Part shown: positions 1 through 9,564 of the stretch, one piece after another
Layout: each line of letters begins with the position of its first letter
Position numbering within the stretch: the stretch's first letter is position 1
NCBI GenBank assembly: GCA_003525075.1
Contig: DQFO01000007.1
Coordinates: 29,714 to 82,626 of the forward strand
DNA length: 52,913 nt
Direction of reading: 5' to 3'
Source: Clostridiales bacterium
GTDB lineage: Bacteria > Bacillota > Clostridia > TANB77 > CAG-508
The notes under the pieces: generated by a model
The model's database searches: none
What the model was told of the DNA's origin: nothing
What the model saw: only the letters and a program-made list of their open reading frames with translations
Made by a program: the position numbers and the translations under genes

Positions 1-379
1 TGGCCAATACCTGGTTATACATTAATTACATCACATTTTGGAATGAGAACACATCCTATAACTGGAGTTTACAAATTGCATAGTGGCACAGATGTCGGAG
101 CGCCTATCGGAGCAAATTTTGTGGCTATGGCTGATGGTATTGTTACAACAGCAAAATATAGTAATGCGTATGGAAATATGGTAATGATAGACCATCGGAA
201 ACAATATTGTAACTTTATATGCACATGGCTCTGAAATATTAGTACAAACAGGTCAACAAGTAAAACAAGGAGATCCTGTTTTAAAAGTTGGGTCAACAGG
301 ATATTCAACAGGTGCTCATGCTCATTTTGAGGTTAGAATAAATGGAAGTTTTGTAGATCCTGAAACTTATTTTAAATAG
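1..379 (+). CDS. M23 (LytM-like) peptidoglycan endopeptidase, 3' part, read through a CGG frameshift
   Basis: This is the C-terminal end of a zinc endopeptidase that cuts peptide cross-links in peptidoglycan; in an ICE it would open the wall for the mating channel. The start lies beyond the left edge and the window enters in frame 1. M23 signatures are the HSGTD zinc motif (codons around 70-85) and the HAHFE motif near the end. The frame breaks at an in-frame CGG at 196-198: frame 1 gives DH then CGG and stops at 234, but omitting base 196 gives DHGNN followed by IVTLYAHGSEI, the normal M23 sequence, running to the stop at 377-379. Either this is recoding at CGG or a one-base lesion. Family assignment is secure. 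Confidence 0.85.
196..199 (+). other. CGG recoding site 1 (CAT CGG AAA; +1, Gly)
   Basis: In-frame CGG in the M23 gene. Skipping C196 and reading GGA restores the canonical DHGN motif. The upstream codon is CAT. This is one of seven identical situations in the window. Confidence 0.7.
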
Positions 380-391
380 GAGGTTTTAAAA

Positions 392-754
392 ATGGTTTTA
401 ATTTTCACAGATAATGAAATATTAAACAAAGATTTGAACAAAAATATTGAAAATAGTAGAGTTGTATATTATCCAGATTATATATTGGAAGAGAAAGAAG
501 CTAATATCTTAATTGCTACATTACAACCAAATAAATATAATTTTAAAGACTTTATGTTTAAAGTTAGAGAAAAAAATATAAGAGTAATTTTAATTCTTGA
601 AAATGCACAAGTACCAGAATTAAAAGATGCTCTTTTTTTAGGAATATATGACTTTATTTTTGATCCTTTTGAAATTGAAGATATAAAAAAAGAAATCAGC
701 ATTGCTACACCATTTTCTGAAATTTCAAAGTATATAGAAAAATACTTAAATTAA
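392..754 (+). CDS. Degenerate receiver-like small protein
   Basis: A 120-residue protein with a good AGGAGG site 8 bases before ATG. The alternating hydrophobic strands (VLIFTDN at the start, NILIATLQ near 48, IRVILILEN near 72) and the pattern GIYDFIFDPFEIEDI near 93 resemble a CheY-like receiver fold. The usual phospho-acceptor Asp is replaced (IAT) and the usual Lys is absent (FDPF). It sits between the wall hydrolase and the sortase, probably in the same transcription unit. No family name can be given with confidence; a TadZ/CpaE N-terminal-like pseudo-receiver is possible. Confidence 0.55.
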   Translation: MVLIFTDNEILNKDLNKNIENSRVVYYPDYILEEKEANILIATLQPNKYNFKDFMFKVREKNIRVILILENAQVPELKDALFLGIYDFIFDPFEIEDIKKEISIATPFSEISKYIEKYLN

Positions 755-831
755 AGTATTTTAACTATTCTAATTGAAAGGCGGTGATATAACTACATTT
801 CAAAATTTTAATGGAAGGAGGATTTTTAGTT

Positions 832-1422
832 TTGCACAAAAAAGTAATTATAATATCAATTACGGTCGTTCTTATAATTATTGCAACAATATCTACATTT
901 TTTATAGTTAAATATTTTATGAATAAAAATAAAATAAACTATGTGTATGAAGAATATTCAAATGATAATACACAAAACAGACTAGATACTGAAAATAACA
1001 ATATTGAATCAGATTCGACTGATAATTTAATGTTACATATTGATGGAGAAAATGTACTTGGAGTTATAAAAATTGATAAGATTAATTTTGAAGGGTTAAT
1101 TTATGAAGGAACTTCTATGCAAACTCTTTCAAAAGGAGTCGGACATTTTGAAAATACACCATATATCGATGGAAATGTATGTTTAGCAGCACACAATAGC
1201 AATTCATATTGGGCTAAATTACATACATTATCTGCTGGAGATAAAATACATTATACTTGCTTTTTAGGAACAAAAGAATATGAAGTAAGTAATATTTCAA
1301 AAATTAGTGAAACTGATTGGAGCTCTTTGGAAAATACTGATACTAATACTTTGACACTTATTACTTGTGTAAAAGGACAAAAAAATTTAAGACTTTGCGT
1401 TCAAGCAAAAGAAATAAAATAA
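832..1422 (+). CDS. Sortase family transpeptidase (class D-like)
   Basis: A membrane-anchored cysteine transpeptidase that joins secreted proteins to the wall or to each other. It has an N-terminal membrane helix (residues 5-30), a low-complexity linker, then the catalytic His in LAAHN, Cys in TLITC and Arg in LRLC. The length of about 196 residues is normal. I prefer the TTG at 832: AAGGAGG lies at 815-821, ten bases upstream, whereas the ATG at 811 overlaps that site and has no site of its own. The likely substrate is the SpaA-type surface protein two genes downstream. Class is judged from GVGHFENTP and the single-domain layout. Confidence 0.85.
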   Translation: MHKKVIIISITVVLIIIATISTFFIVKYFMNKNKINYVYEEYSNDNTQNRLDTENNNIESDSTDNLMLHIDGENVLGVIKIDKINFEGLIYEGTSMQTLSKGVGHFENTPYIDGNVCLAAHNSNSYWAKLHTLSAGDKIHYTCFLGTKEYEVSNISKISETDWSSLENTDTNTLTLITCVKGQKNLRLCVQAKEIK

Positions 1423-1505
1423 AATTTTTTTCTTTTGAGCATTGTCAAAACAATATAAATGATGTTACCCTAGAATAAATATAAATTATGAAAGGGTGAT
1501 GTTTT

Positions 1506-2246
1506 ATGAATAAGAAGAAAATTTGCATAATAATTAGTAGTATTTTAATTTTTATAATTATTATTTGTGTAGCATTATATTTATATAGCAAGAACAGTCA
1601 AAAATTAGAAAGTAGTAAATCTCTAGAATCTGAAGAAATACAAAATGAAATAATAGAAAATACAACTGATGTAGAAATTCCAGAAGTTCAAGAAGAAAAA
1701 TCTATATCAAATGAAGATGAAAATCAAAAAGAAATTAATACTTCTATTGTTCAAGAAGAAAAAGAAGATTTAAAAAATGTTGCTGAAGCAAGTTCAAAAA
1801 CAAGCTCAGAAAAAACAAATACTAAGTCAATTGAATCAAAAGCAAAAACTACACAAACAGAAACTAAGAAAACGGAAACTCCAAAACAAGTAGAAAATAC
1901 AACAACAACAACTACTATTATTGAAACACCAAAAAAAGAAGAAATAAAAGAAGATCCAAAGCCTAGTCAAAGTACACCTAGCACTAATACTGAAAAATAT
2001 GTAAAAAATGATGCTATGATAAACAAAATTAAAAATGTTATACAAAATAATGAATCTGATTTTATGAAACAGTATGGATACAATATTGTGGTAGATAGTT
2101 CAATAAAAGCACAAACAAATCAATTTACTTATACCGAAAATAGAGTTAAGAGCTATATAACATATAAATTTGGAACAATAAGAATTTATGCTGAAGATTA
2201 TTATGTGAATGGAAATTTAATAATGACAGAATGCTATATATTATAA
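1506..2246 (+). CDS. Membrane-anchored protein with Lys/Glu/Thr-rich stalk
   Basis: A 246-residue protein: an N-terminal signal-anchor helix (residues 5-27), a long disordered stalk rich in E, K, T, S and P (about 35-160), and a C-terminal globular domain of about 85 residues beginning near KNDAMINKIKNV and ending TECYIL. The domain has YGYNIV and TYKFGTIRIYAEDYYVNG strands. I do not recognise the family. Position between sortase and adhesin suggests an extracellular partner of the surface apparatus or mating channel. Start ATG follows GAAAGGGTGATG. Confidence 0.6.
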   Translation: MNKKKICIIISSILIFIIIICVALYLYSKNSQKLESSKSLESEEIQNEIIENTTDVEIPEVQEEKSISNEDENQKEINTSIVQEEKEDLKNVAEASSKTSSEKTNTKSIESKAKTTQTETKKTETPKQVENTTTTTTIIETPKKEEIKEDPKPSQSTPSTNTEKYVKNDAMINKIKNVIQNNESDFMKQYGYNIVVDSSIKAQTNQFTYTENRVKSYITYKFGTIRIYAEDYYVNGNLIMTECYIL

Positions 2247-2303
2247 ACAAAGGCACTTTATAAAGTGTCTTTTAATATGTCAAAAATAAGGAGGATTTTT
2301 AAA

Positions 2304-4877
2304 ATGAAAAATAAAATAACAAAAAAAGCAATAGCAATTTTAATGCTATTAACAACAATTCTTTCATCTCTTTCTAATATAGTATTTGCAAAAAGCGTTG
2401 GAAATGATGCCTATTTAGAGAATAAAGGAGATTGTGGATATCATGTGCAATATTGGGATGAAGCACATAGCAGATGGAGTTATATTATATGTACTTATGT
2501 AACACATACTGAAGCAGGAAAGGAATACCCAGCTTACTGCCTAGACCGTGAACTTCATGGGGTTGGCGAAGAACATAATTATACTGTTGATTTAACAAAA
2601 ACCTTAGATGATGTGAGAGTTTGGAGAACAATTATAAATGCATACCCATATAAAACACCTGCTGAACTTGGTGTAGAGAATGAATATGATGCCTTTGTAG
2701 CAACAAAACAGGCCGTTTATTGTATCTTATACAATTGGGATGCGACAAGTAGATATCGTGGTGGAGACGAACGTGGAACCAAAATTGCCAATGCAATAAA
2801 AAATTTAGTAGATATTGGAAGAAATGGAACACAAACTCCATATACTGCTGGAATATCTACAAGTAAAGTTGGTGAGTTAAAAAGTGATGGTGAATATTAC
2901 ACCCAAGAATTTACTACAAATTGTGGTGCTAATACTAGAAGTTATATAATTACTGCAACGAATGGAATGCCATCAGGTGCTAAAATAACAAATATGAATA
3001 ATGAAGAAACAAACACTTTTGATGGAAATTCAAATTTTAAAGTAAAAATACCAAAAACTTCAATGAATACTGATATAGATATATTATTTACAATACAAGC
3101 TAGTTCTAAGATTTATCCAATTTTTTATGGTAAAACAAGAATTGATGGAACACAAAATTATGCAATAACAACAGATCCATATGGAGATATATTTGGTACA
3201 GGAACTTTAAAAGTAAAAACGAACACAGGAAAAATAAAAATAGTAAAAAATGATGTAGACACTAACCAACCAATAGAAGGAGTTACATTCCAACTTACTA
3301 AAAAAGATGGAACTGTAATTGCTAATAGTACAACTAACAAAAATGGTGAAGCCTCTTTCTCAAATTTATATCAAGGAAATTATGTCTTAAAGGAAATATC
3401 TACAAATGATAATTACATACTAAGTGAAAAATCATTTGATGTAAATGTAGAGTATAATCAGACTAATATACAAACTATTACAAATGAACACAAAAAAGGA
3501 AATATTAAAGTATATAAAATAGATAAAGATAATAAAAAAGTTGTATTAGGAAATGTAGAATTTAAACTATATTCTGAAGAATTTAAGAAAATCATTGGAA
3601 CATATTATACAGATGTAAATGGTGAATTGGAAATAAAAAATCTTCGTACAGGAAATTATAAACTAATAGAAACAAAAACTAACAAATGGTACAACCTTGC
3701 TAATGATACAGAAATAAAAGTAGAATGGGACAAAGAAACTACAAAAAATATTGAAAATGAACTTAAAAAAGGTCAAGTGAAAGTAATAAAAATTGATAAA
3801 GATAATAACGAAGTAAAACTTGAAGGCGTTGAATTTGAAGTATTAGACGAAAACGACAAAGTATTAGAGAAAATCATTACAGATGAAAACGGTGAAGCCT
3901 TAACTTCAAGATATGCAATAAGAGATTTTGCTAAACTAAAATTAAGAGAAACTAAAACATTAGATACTTATGTTTTATCTGATAAAGTAGAAACAATAGA
4001 ATTAAAAGAAAATCAAATTACAAATATTAAATTTGTAAACGAAAGAATAAAAGGAAAAGTTGAAATTACAAAAGTTGATTCAAAAGATGAAAATAAAAAA
4101 TTAGAAGGTGCAAAATTCGGATTATATGATGAAAAAGATAATCTAATTGAAACATTAGTTACAGACAAAGATGGTATTGCAACAAGTCAAGATTTGTATA
4201 AAGGAAAATACTATCTAAAAGAATTAGAAACAGGATCAAATTATTATTTATTGAATGAAGATACATTTGAATTTGAAATTGCAAACAATGGAGAAACTAT
4301 TAAGAAAACAATTAAAAATGAGCCAACTGATATAACTGTAGATGTAGATAAAACAGGAACTACTGAAATAAAACCATGTGAAAATGTAAATTATGAATTT
4401 TCTAATGTAGCCAATAACTCTAATGTTTATTTAGACAATTTTAAATGGTATGATTATATTCCAACAGATTATATAAGATTACAAAAAATGACTACTGGTA
4501 CTTGGAATCAAGACTTAACTTATAAAGTATATTATAAGACAAATAAAACAGATGATTATGTTCTATTTAAAGAAAATTTAAGTACAAATGAAAATTACGA
4601 TTTAGATTTTACACAAATTACACTTGCAGATGATGAATACATTACAGAAACAATGTTTGATTTTGGAAAAGTTGAAAAAGGATTTAGAGAAAGTACATCT
4701 CCAACAATGAATTGTAAGTCTTTTGATACACTAAAAGAAAATGATACTTTTACAAATCACACAAAAAGCATTGGTACATATTTTGGAGTAACTGCTGAAG
4801 CTAATAGCAAATGGACTACAATTACACATATTCCAGAAGAAAAGCATGAAGTTGTATTGCCTAGAACAGGTAAATAA
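2304..4877 (+). CDS. Thioester-domain surface protein with SpaA/Cna-B repeats
   Basis: An 857-residue secreted adhesin. The start at 2304 is chosen because AAGGAGG lies 9 bases upstream. A Sec signal peptide (about 1-31) is followed by a thioester domain (about 35-190) with YPAYCLD (Cys near 80) and TKQAVYC (Gln near 134), the pair that forms a Cys-Gln thioester able to bind host surfaces. Then come four SpaA/Cna-B-type beta repeats (about 305-670) with K/E positions typical of isopeptide bonds, then a C-terminal domain. It ends LPRTGK and stops: the sortase motif is present but the usual membrane helix and basic tail are missing. Likely role is attachment of donor to cells or surfaces during transfer. 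Confidence 0.85.
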   Translation: MKNKITKKAIAILMLLTTILSSLSNIVFAKSVGNDAYLENKGDCGYHVQYWDEAHSRWSYIICTYVTHTEAGKEYPAYCLDRELHGVGEEHNYTVDLTKTLDDVRVWRTIINAYPYKTPAELGVENEYDAFVATKQAVYCILYNWDATSRYRGGDERGTKIANAIKNLVDIGRNGTQTPYTAGISTSKVGELKSDGEYYTQEFTTNCGANTRSYIITATNGMPSGAKITNMNNEETNTFDGNSNFKVKIPKTSMNTDIDILFTIQASSKIYPIFYGKTRIDGTQNYAITTDPYGDIFGTGTLKVKTNTGKIKIVKNDVDTNQPIEGVTFQLTKKDGTVIANSTTNKNGEASFSNLYQGNYVLKEISTNDNYILSEKSFDVNVEYNQTNIQTITNEHKKGNIKVYKIDKDNKKVVLGNVEFKLYSEEFKKIIGTYYTDVNGELEIKNLRTGNYKLIETKTNKWYNLANDTEIKVEWDKETTKNIENELKKGQVKVIKIDKDNNEVKLEGVEFEVLDENDKVLEKIITDENGEALTSRYAIRDFAKLKLRETKTLDTYVLSDKVETIELKENQITNIKFVNERIKGKVEITKVDSKDENKKLEGAKFGLYDEKDNLIETLVTDKDGIATSQDLYKGKYYLKELETGSNYYLLNEDTFEFEIANNGETIKKTIKNEPTDITVDVDKTGTTEIKPCENVNYEFSNVANNSNVYLDNFKWYDYIPTDYIRLQKMTTGTWNQDLTYKVYYKTNKTDDYVLFKENLSTNENYDLDFTQITLADDEYITETMFDFGKVEKGFRESTSPTMNCKSFDTLKENDTFTNHTKSIGTYFGVTAEANSKWTTITHIPEEKHEVVLPRTGK

Positions 4878-4935
4878 GTTTTTAATCTTCCTTAAAATTG
4901 CCCTTCAAAAATAAATTTATAGGAGGATTTGTATT

Positions 4936-5211
4936 ATGGAAATTACAGATATTAAAATTTTTAAAATTGAAAAAAGAGGAGCTTTAATAGGATATGCAAA
5001 TATTGTTTTTAATAACTCTTTCATTATTAGAGGGATTAAAATATTAGAAAATGAAAGAAATGGAAGGTTTGTTGCAATGCCTTCAAGAAAATTAAGACAA
5101 GGAAAAAGAGCATATCGAGATTTATGCCATCCACTTAATCAAGAAACAAGAGAATTATTAACAAAAGAGATTTTTGAAGCTTATGATGCTTTAGAAGAAA
5201 CAGAAGAATAG
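4936..5211 (+). CDS. spoVG: SpoVG family regulator
   Basis: A 91-residue protein matching SpoVG along its length: EITDIKIFKI at the start, then GYANIVFNNSFIIRGIKILE, FVAMPSRK and the terminal helix. SpoVG proteins bind nucleic acid and modulate expression post-transcriptionally or at promoters. Element-borne copies are common near conjugation genes. The ribosome site ATAGGAGG is 9 bases upstream of ATG. It follows the surface protein by 58 bases and precedes the RusA-like gene. Confidence 0.88.
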   Translation: MEITDIKIFKIEKRGALIGYANIVFNNSFIIRGIKILENERNGRFVAMPSRKLRQGKRAYRDLCHPLNQETRELLTKEIFEAYDALEETEE

Positions 5212-5261
5212 TTATTATTTTAAATTTGCCCTATTTTATTTAATTTAGAAAGGATCTTATT

Positions 5262-5849
5262 ATGATTTTAACAAAAGATTTATTAGATGATTTATTAAAT
5301 TTAGAAAATAATATACACTCTTTAACATTAGTGCAAAATCCAAATAATTTACAAATAGAATCTTTTTTAAGAAATTTAGAAAAAAGAAGATACAGCATAT
5401 TAAATCAAATCAAGTTGTATAATAAAACAGTAACTTATGGAACACAAAAAATCACAACTATTAGTGATGAATATAATGCGAAGTTTGAAGATAATATACT
5501 TAAAATTTATATACCAGAAGTTATGCCATCTTATAAAAATTTGAAAACACATGCATATAAAAATATTCTTTTAAATATTGCTGATAAGGTAAAAGGTTAT
5601 ACTAATATTTTTGATTCGCAAGTATTTATCTATATCAAAATTTTTGATATGGTTGAAAATTGGGATATTGATAATAAATTTATAAAACCAATTTTTGATA
5701 GCTTAATAATAAGCAATGTCATTAAAGATGATAATATAAATAAAGTTTTTTATTGTGCTAGAGGAGAAAAAGGAGAAAATCCACATACAGAAGTGTACAT
5801 TACTGATGTAAATAATTCGGTAAATTTATTCAAAAATATGTTAGATTAA
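5262..5849 (+). CDS. RusA-like protein (possible Holliday junction nuclease fold)
   Basis: A 195-residue protein. Near residues 130-165 it has NWDIDNKFIKPIFDSLIISN followed by VIKDDN, which matches the RusA pattern (DxDN, KP, D and a DD pair that binds metal). The N-terminal 65 residues form a helical, possibly coiled region not found in classical RusA. Element proteins annotated as DUF6100 look similar; I make that link from memory. A role in junction processing of element DNA is inference. A terminator follows at once. Confidence 0.55.
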   Translation: MILTKDLLDDLLNLENNIHSLTLVQNPNNLQIESFLRNLEKRRYSILNQIKLYNKTVTYGTQKITTISDEYNAKFEDNILKIYIPEVMPSYKNLKTHAYKNILLNIADKVKGYTNIFDSQVFIYIKIFDMVENWDIDNKFIKPIFDSLIISNVIKDDNINKVFYCARGEKGENPHTEVYITDVNNSVNLFKNMLD

Positions 5850-5850
5850 A

Positions 5851-5899
5851 ATGTCATTTTTTTATTTAATTTTTTTTAAAAAAATATGACATTTTTTTA
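5851..5899 (+). terminator. Rho-independent terminator after the RusA-like gene
   Basis: ATGTCAT (5851-5857) pairs with ATGACAT (5886-5892), with further A/T pairing inside, followed by a T run to 5898. It closes the surface/SpoVG operon. Confidence 0.7.
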
Positions 5900-5959
5900 T
5901 TTGTCAAAAGGCTTAAATTACAAGGTTTTAAAGTTTTTAATGACATATTTTTCTTCATA

Positions 5960-5999
5960 GGGTAGGTGTGTGTGAGCGTAAGCTCTCACATTGCTACCC
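5960..5999 (+). promoter_or_regulatory. Nested hairpin abutting the start codon, with possible leader peptide
   Basis: GGGTAG (5960-5965) pairs with CTACCC (5994-5999) and TGTGAG (5971-5976) with CTCACA (5985-5990). The base of the stem touches the ATG at 6000, and no normal Shine-Dalgarno lies in the 15 bases before that ATG. A GTG at 5968 opens an 11-codon frame whose TGA overlaps the ATG (ATGA). Translational coupling or structural control is likely. Confidence 0.5.
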
Positions 6000-6950
6000 A
6001 TGAACCATTATGAGAAAAAATTTATAAGGCAGGTGGTTAAAATTAAAAGTATATTTCCGACAGATAAAAATGAGATAGATTTAGTTAAATTTATAAACAC
6101 ATATCAATACCTTTCACCAAAAGATTTGCCATACTTTTTTAATACTACATATTATCCTAAAAGAATTGCTAAACTTATTCAAAATAATATTTTAAGAAGG
6201 TATAAAAAATTTCTCGTACTTGGTGAAGATGGCTATAATTTTATGAAGATATTAGGAATTGAAACGAATAAACTAAGATATCAAGAAAAATACGCTAATA
6301 GACTGAAATTTATGAGTCATTTAGCAGCAATTTTTAAACATTCTAATGCTACTTTTATTCCCTCTTTTCAAATAAAAGATAAAACAGCATTTACAGAAAG
6401 TTCAAGAAAATATATAGGAATTTTAAATATATTTGGTACAAAATACTTAACATACCACATTTCAAATAGTCATACTGATAAATACTTAAATTCGGTTATA
6501 TATGATCTTCAAAAAGAATTAAAATACAAAAATGTAGTTATTCTTATTGATGATATATCAAGAATTAATTTCTTAAAATTTTCTTTTGGACTTAATTCTG
6601 TAATTATTTGTGAAGATACGGACGAATCATTGAAAAAATTAAAATATTTACAACAAATAAATTGGCTTAAAATTTTAAATATAAGTTTTAAAGAGAATTT
6701 AGCATTATCAGAATTAAATTTTTGTGATTATACTGATCATAAAAATTTGTATGTTTCCAATTTCTATTTTATAGATACTGAAAAAATAAATAGAATTAGT
6801 ACATTTATACAAAATAATATAAATAAAAAAGTAGATATTGTATGTCCTGAATCTATTGTTAAATACATAAAGAATGAGCTGAATACTTGTAATTTTCACT
6901 TAATAGACATTGATAATTTTATAGAAAAGGAAATTAATTTTTATGAATAA
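6000..6950 (+). CDS. Winged-helix protein, replication-relaxation-like
   Basis: A 316-residue protein (start ATG 6000; a TTG at 5991 is also in frame). The first 90 residues look like a winged helix (FINTYQYLSPKDLPYFF, YPKRIAKLIQNNILRRYKKF), as in replication-relaxation family proteins found next to coupling-protein genes in firmicute elements. The rest is an alpha/beta domain with VVILIDDISRINF and no recognised catalytic motif. It overlaps virD4 by 8 bases, so the two are probably translationally coupled and work together. Start control is described at 5960-5999. Confidence 0.6.
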   Translation: MNHYEKKFIRQVVKIKSIFPTDKNEIDLVKFINTYQYLSPKDLPYFFNTTYYPKRIAKLIQNNILRRYKKFLVLGEDGYNFMKILGIETNKLRYQEKYANRLKFMSHLAAIFKHSNATFIPSFQIKDKTAFTESSRKYIGILNIFGTKYLTYHISNSHTDKYLNSVIYDLQKELKYKNVVILIDDISRINFLKFSFGLNSVIICEDTDESLKKLKYLQQINWLKILNISFKENLALSELNFCDYTDHKNLYVSNFYFIDTEKINRISTFIQNNINKKVDIVCPESIVKYIKNELNTCNFHLIDIDNFIEKEINFYE

Positions 6951-8702
6951 AAAAAATATCATATATATTTTATCAATAATGTTAGGCATTTTAAATTTAA
7001 TATTAGATTTCAATATAAATTCATATATAAAAATATTAAATAATTGTTTTAATCAAAATATTATTGTTAGCAATTTATATTATGCCATTATTTGCTCCAT
7101 AATTGCTCTTATTTCAATTTTAATAATGGTATGTATAAAATTAGTTATCTGTTACAAAAAAGATGAAATAAAGGGCATTAAATTAAAAAAAGAAGATGGA
7201 ACACATGGAACTGCAGATTGGATGTCAGAAGATGAAATTGAAAAAGTCTTAGGAAAAAATGAAACACCAGGTATTATACTTGGAAAATCAAATAATGATA
7301 TTGTTAAATTACCTTTTGATAGTTACTTCAATAAAAATATAGCTGTGTTTGGCTCCAGCGGCAGTATGAAGACAATAGGTTTTTTAATAACTAATTTGCT
7401 TGAGCTTTTTAAATACAAAAAATCTATCATTGTTACTGATGCAAAGGGCGAAATTTATAGAAAAACAAATAAATTATTTAGAGATAATGGATATGTTGTA
7501 AAAGTATTTAATCTTAATAATATGGCTCACTCTGACAGGTGGAATCCATTAGGTGAAAATGAAGATATTACAGACATACAAACAAGTTCAAATGTGATAA
7601 TTAGTGGTACACAAAAGAAAACTGGAAAAGATGATTTCTGGCCAAGAGCTGAAGAAAATTTACTAAAAGCGTTTGAGTTCTATTTTATGGAGAATAAATT
7701 AGAGCAAAATACATTGACGGATATTTATAAAATCATTGCAAGTGGAGATATTGCAACACTTGATACAATGTTCAAAAGACTTCCACAAGAAAGTCCTGCA
7801 AGAATGAGTTACAATATATTTGCTAGTCGGTTCTGATACAATAAAAGCATCTGTTTTGACAGGTCTTGGTACTAGACTGCAAGCATTTCAAAATAAAGAA
7901 TTACAAGAACTTACTAATCATACAGACATTGATTTGACTTTGCCAGGAAAAGAGCCTTGTATTTATTATGTAATAACAAGTGATATGGATTCAAGTAGAG
8001 ATTTTTTAGTCTCTCTATTTTTTACATTTTTGTTTATAAAGCTTGTAAAATATGCTGATTCAACTGAAAGTGGAAGATGTAAAGTTGATGTATTCTTCTT
8101 TTTAGATGAGTTTGCAAATATTTGTCAAATACCAGATTTCAATAAAAAAATATCAACAGTTCGTAGTAGACGGACTTGCATTAATTCCAATACTACAAAA
8201 TATTGGCCAATTAAATAATCGTTATCCCAATGGTCTCGCTGATGAAATTCTTGGTAATACAGATATAAAACTAAATCTGGGTACTACTGATACTTTGACT
8301 GCAATGTACTTTTGTGATTTGCTTGGAGTAGCAACAGCAGAAACCCAAAGTATAAAAAAAGAAGTTGGTATTGATGGGGAATTAGAATTTGGACAAAAAA
8401 ATATATCTACATTAGAAAGAAATTTATTAAATCCTGATGAAATAATTAGAATACCAAGTTTTAAGCTAATGGCTATTATTAGAGGTAATAAACCATTATT
8501 ATTACAGAAAATGATATATACAGAGCATCCACTTGCAAAAAAACTGCAAGATGTTTCTGTTCTTACATATATTCCAGAATGGAATAACAATATAGAAATT
8601 ACTAAAATAATCCCTAAAAAGAAGGAAAAAGAAAATATTACTGAAGAAAAAAAAGCAAGAAAAAAGCAAGAATATGAAGAAATTACATTTGATAATTTCT
8701 AA
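6943..8702 (+). CDS. virD4: VirD4/TraG-type conjugative coupling ATPase with two CGG frameshifts
   Basis: The coupling protein links the relaxosome to the secretion channel and powers DNA transfer. Two N-terminal membrane helices (about 5-26 and 44-68), THGTADWM, Walker A GSSGSMKT near residue 136, WNPLGE and Walker B FFFLDEFANI near 382 are all present. The zero frame breaks twice, each time at an in-frame CGG: 7828-7830 (AGT CGG TTC TGA) and 8171-8173 (AGA CGG ACT). Omitting C7828 and C8171 gives one 585-residue protein reading SGSDTIKASVLTGLGTRLQ and then SRGLALIPILQNIGQL, both typical of the family. Two lesions would normally mean a pseudogene, but the remaining sequence is intact and well conserved. 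Confidence 0.85.
7828..7831 (+). other. CGG recoding site 2 (AGT CGG TTC; +1, Gly)
   Basis: In-frame CGG in virD4 with a zero-frame TGA two codons later. Skipping C7828 gives GGT (Gly) and continues in the downstream frame. Confidence 0.7.
8171..8174 (+). other. CGG recoding site 3 (AGA CGG ACT; +1, Gly)
   Basis: Second in-frame CGG of virD4, counted in the frame entered after site 2. Skipping C8171 gives GGA and the conserved stretch SRGLALIPILQ. Confidence 0.7.
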
Positions 8703-8751
8703 ATTTCAAACATTTATCAATAATGATAGATGCTTTTAAGGTGGTGAAATA

Positions 8752-9544
8752 TTGGAAGATACACATATAAAAGAGATTTTAAGAAGTAAAGAAGAAAAAA
8801 GAATACTAACACGGAATGATTACAGGTATTGAAGATGAATATTATCTAAAAAATGAACATATTTCCTGTGCCATTGTTTGGTACTATGATATAAAAATTC
8901 TTATTCCTGTAAATTTGTTAGTGCAAAAAAGTACAAGTAAATCAATAATCAGAGGAATGTTAGGAGCAGAAATTGATTTTATTGTACTTGAATATGACAG
9001 TATTTCAAATATAGCAATAGCAAGTAGAATTGATGCAATGGAATTAAGATCAAATATAGAAATTCCAAAATTAAAACAAAATGATACAATAAAAGTACGA
9101 ATTATTGCAGTTGGAGTTAAACATATTTTAGTCGACATGTATGGAAAAGAAGTAATTATAAGGGCACAAAATTTGCAACATATTTATATTGTAAATTGCA
9201 AAGACATATACAAAGTTGGAGAATATTTAAGAGTAAAAATAAAAAAGTTAGATATATCAAATAATGTATACGAATTATCTGCAAAAGAATTTGAAGAAAA
9301 TCCATTTAAAAATATACGAAAATATATTGTTCTTAATGGCGAATACACAGGAACAGTAATTGCATTTCCAAAAGGTAATTCTGGAATATTAGTACAATTA
9401 GATAATTCAAAAGTTACAACATTGTGTAGAGTTCCTGCAAGATTTAACAATTATCCACATTTTAAGGATAAAGTGTTAATAAAAATTACAGAAATCAACG
9501 AAAATAAGAAATTCGTATATAGTTATTTAATGAGAATAATTTAG
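8752..9544 (+). CDS. S1-like RNA-binding protein with CGG frameshift
   Basis: Read from TTG 8752 (AAGGTGGTG 6-14 bases upstream) with C8812 skipped, the product is 263 residues. Without the skip, the first 20 codons run into a stop and only an internal ATG at 8816 remains, which has no ribosome site. The sequence GAEIDFIVLEYD, AIASRIDAME and GEYTGTVIAF resembles S1/OB-fold segments, as in the S1-related proteins often found after virD4 in clostridial elements. Its role is unknown; RNA binding is inferred from the fold. Confidence 0.65.
8812..8815 (+). other. CGG recoding site 4 (ACA CGG AAT; +1, Gly)
   Basis: In-frame CGG 20 codons after the TTG start. Skipping C8812 gives ILTGMITGIED and joins the short 5' frame, which carries the ribosome site, to the long downstream frame. 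Confidence 0.65.
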
Positions 9545-9564
9545 TTTTATACAGGAGGTTTTTA

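Noticed and set aside
811..831. Longer sortase start at ATG 811
   Set aside because: The ATG overlaps the ribosome site that serves TTG 832 and has no site of its own.
2265..2303. Upstream extension of the adhesin start
   Set aside because: The extra 13 residues would precede a clean signal peptide; AAGGAGG lies directly before ATG 2304.
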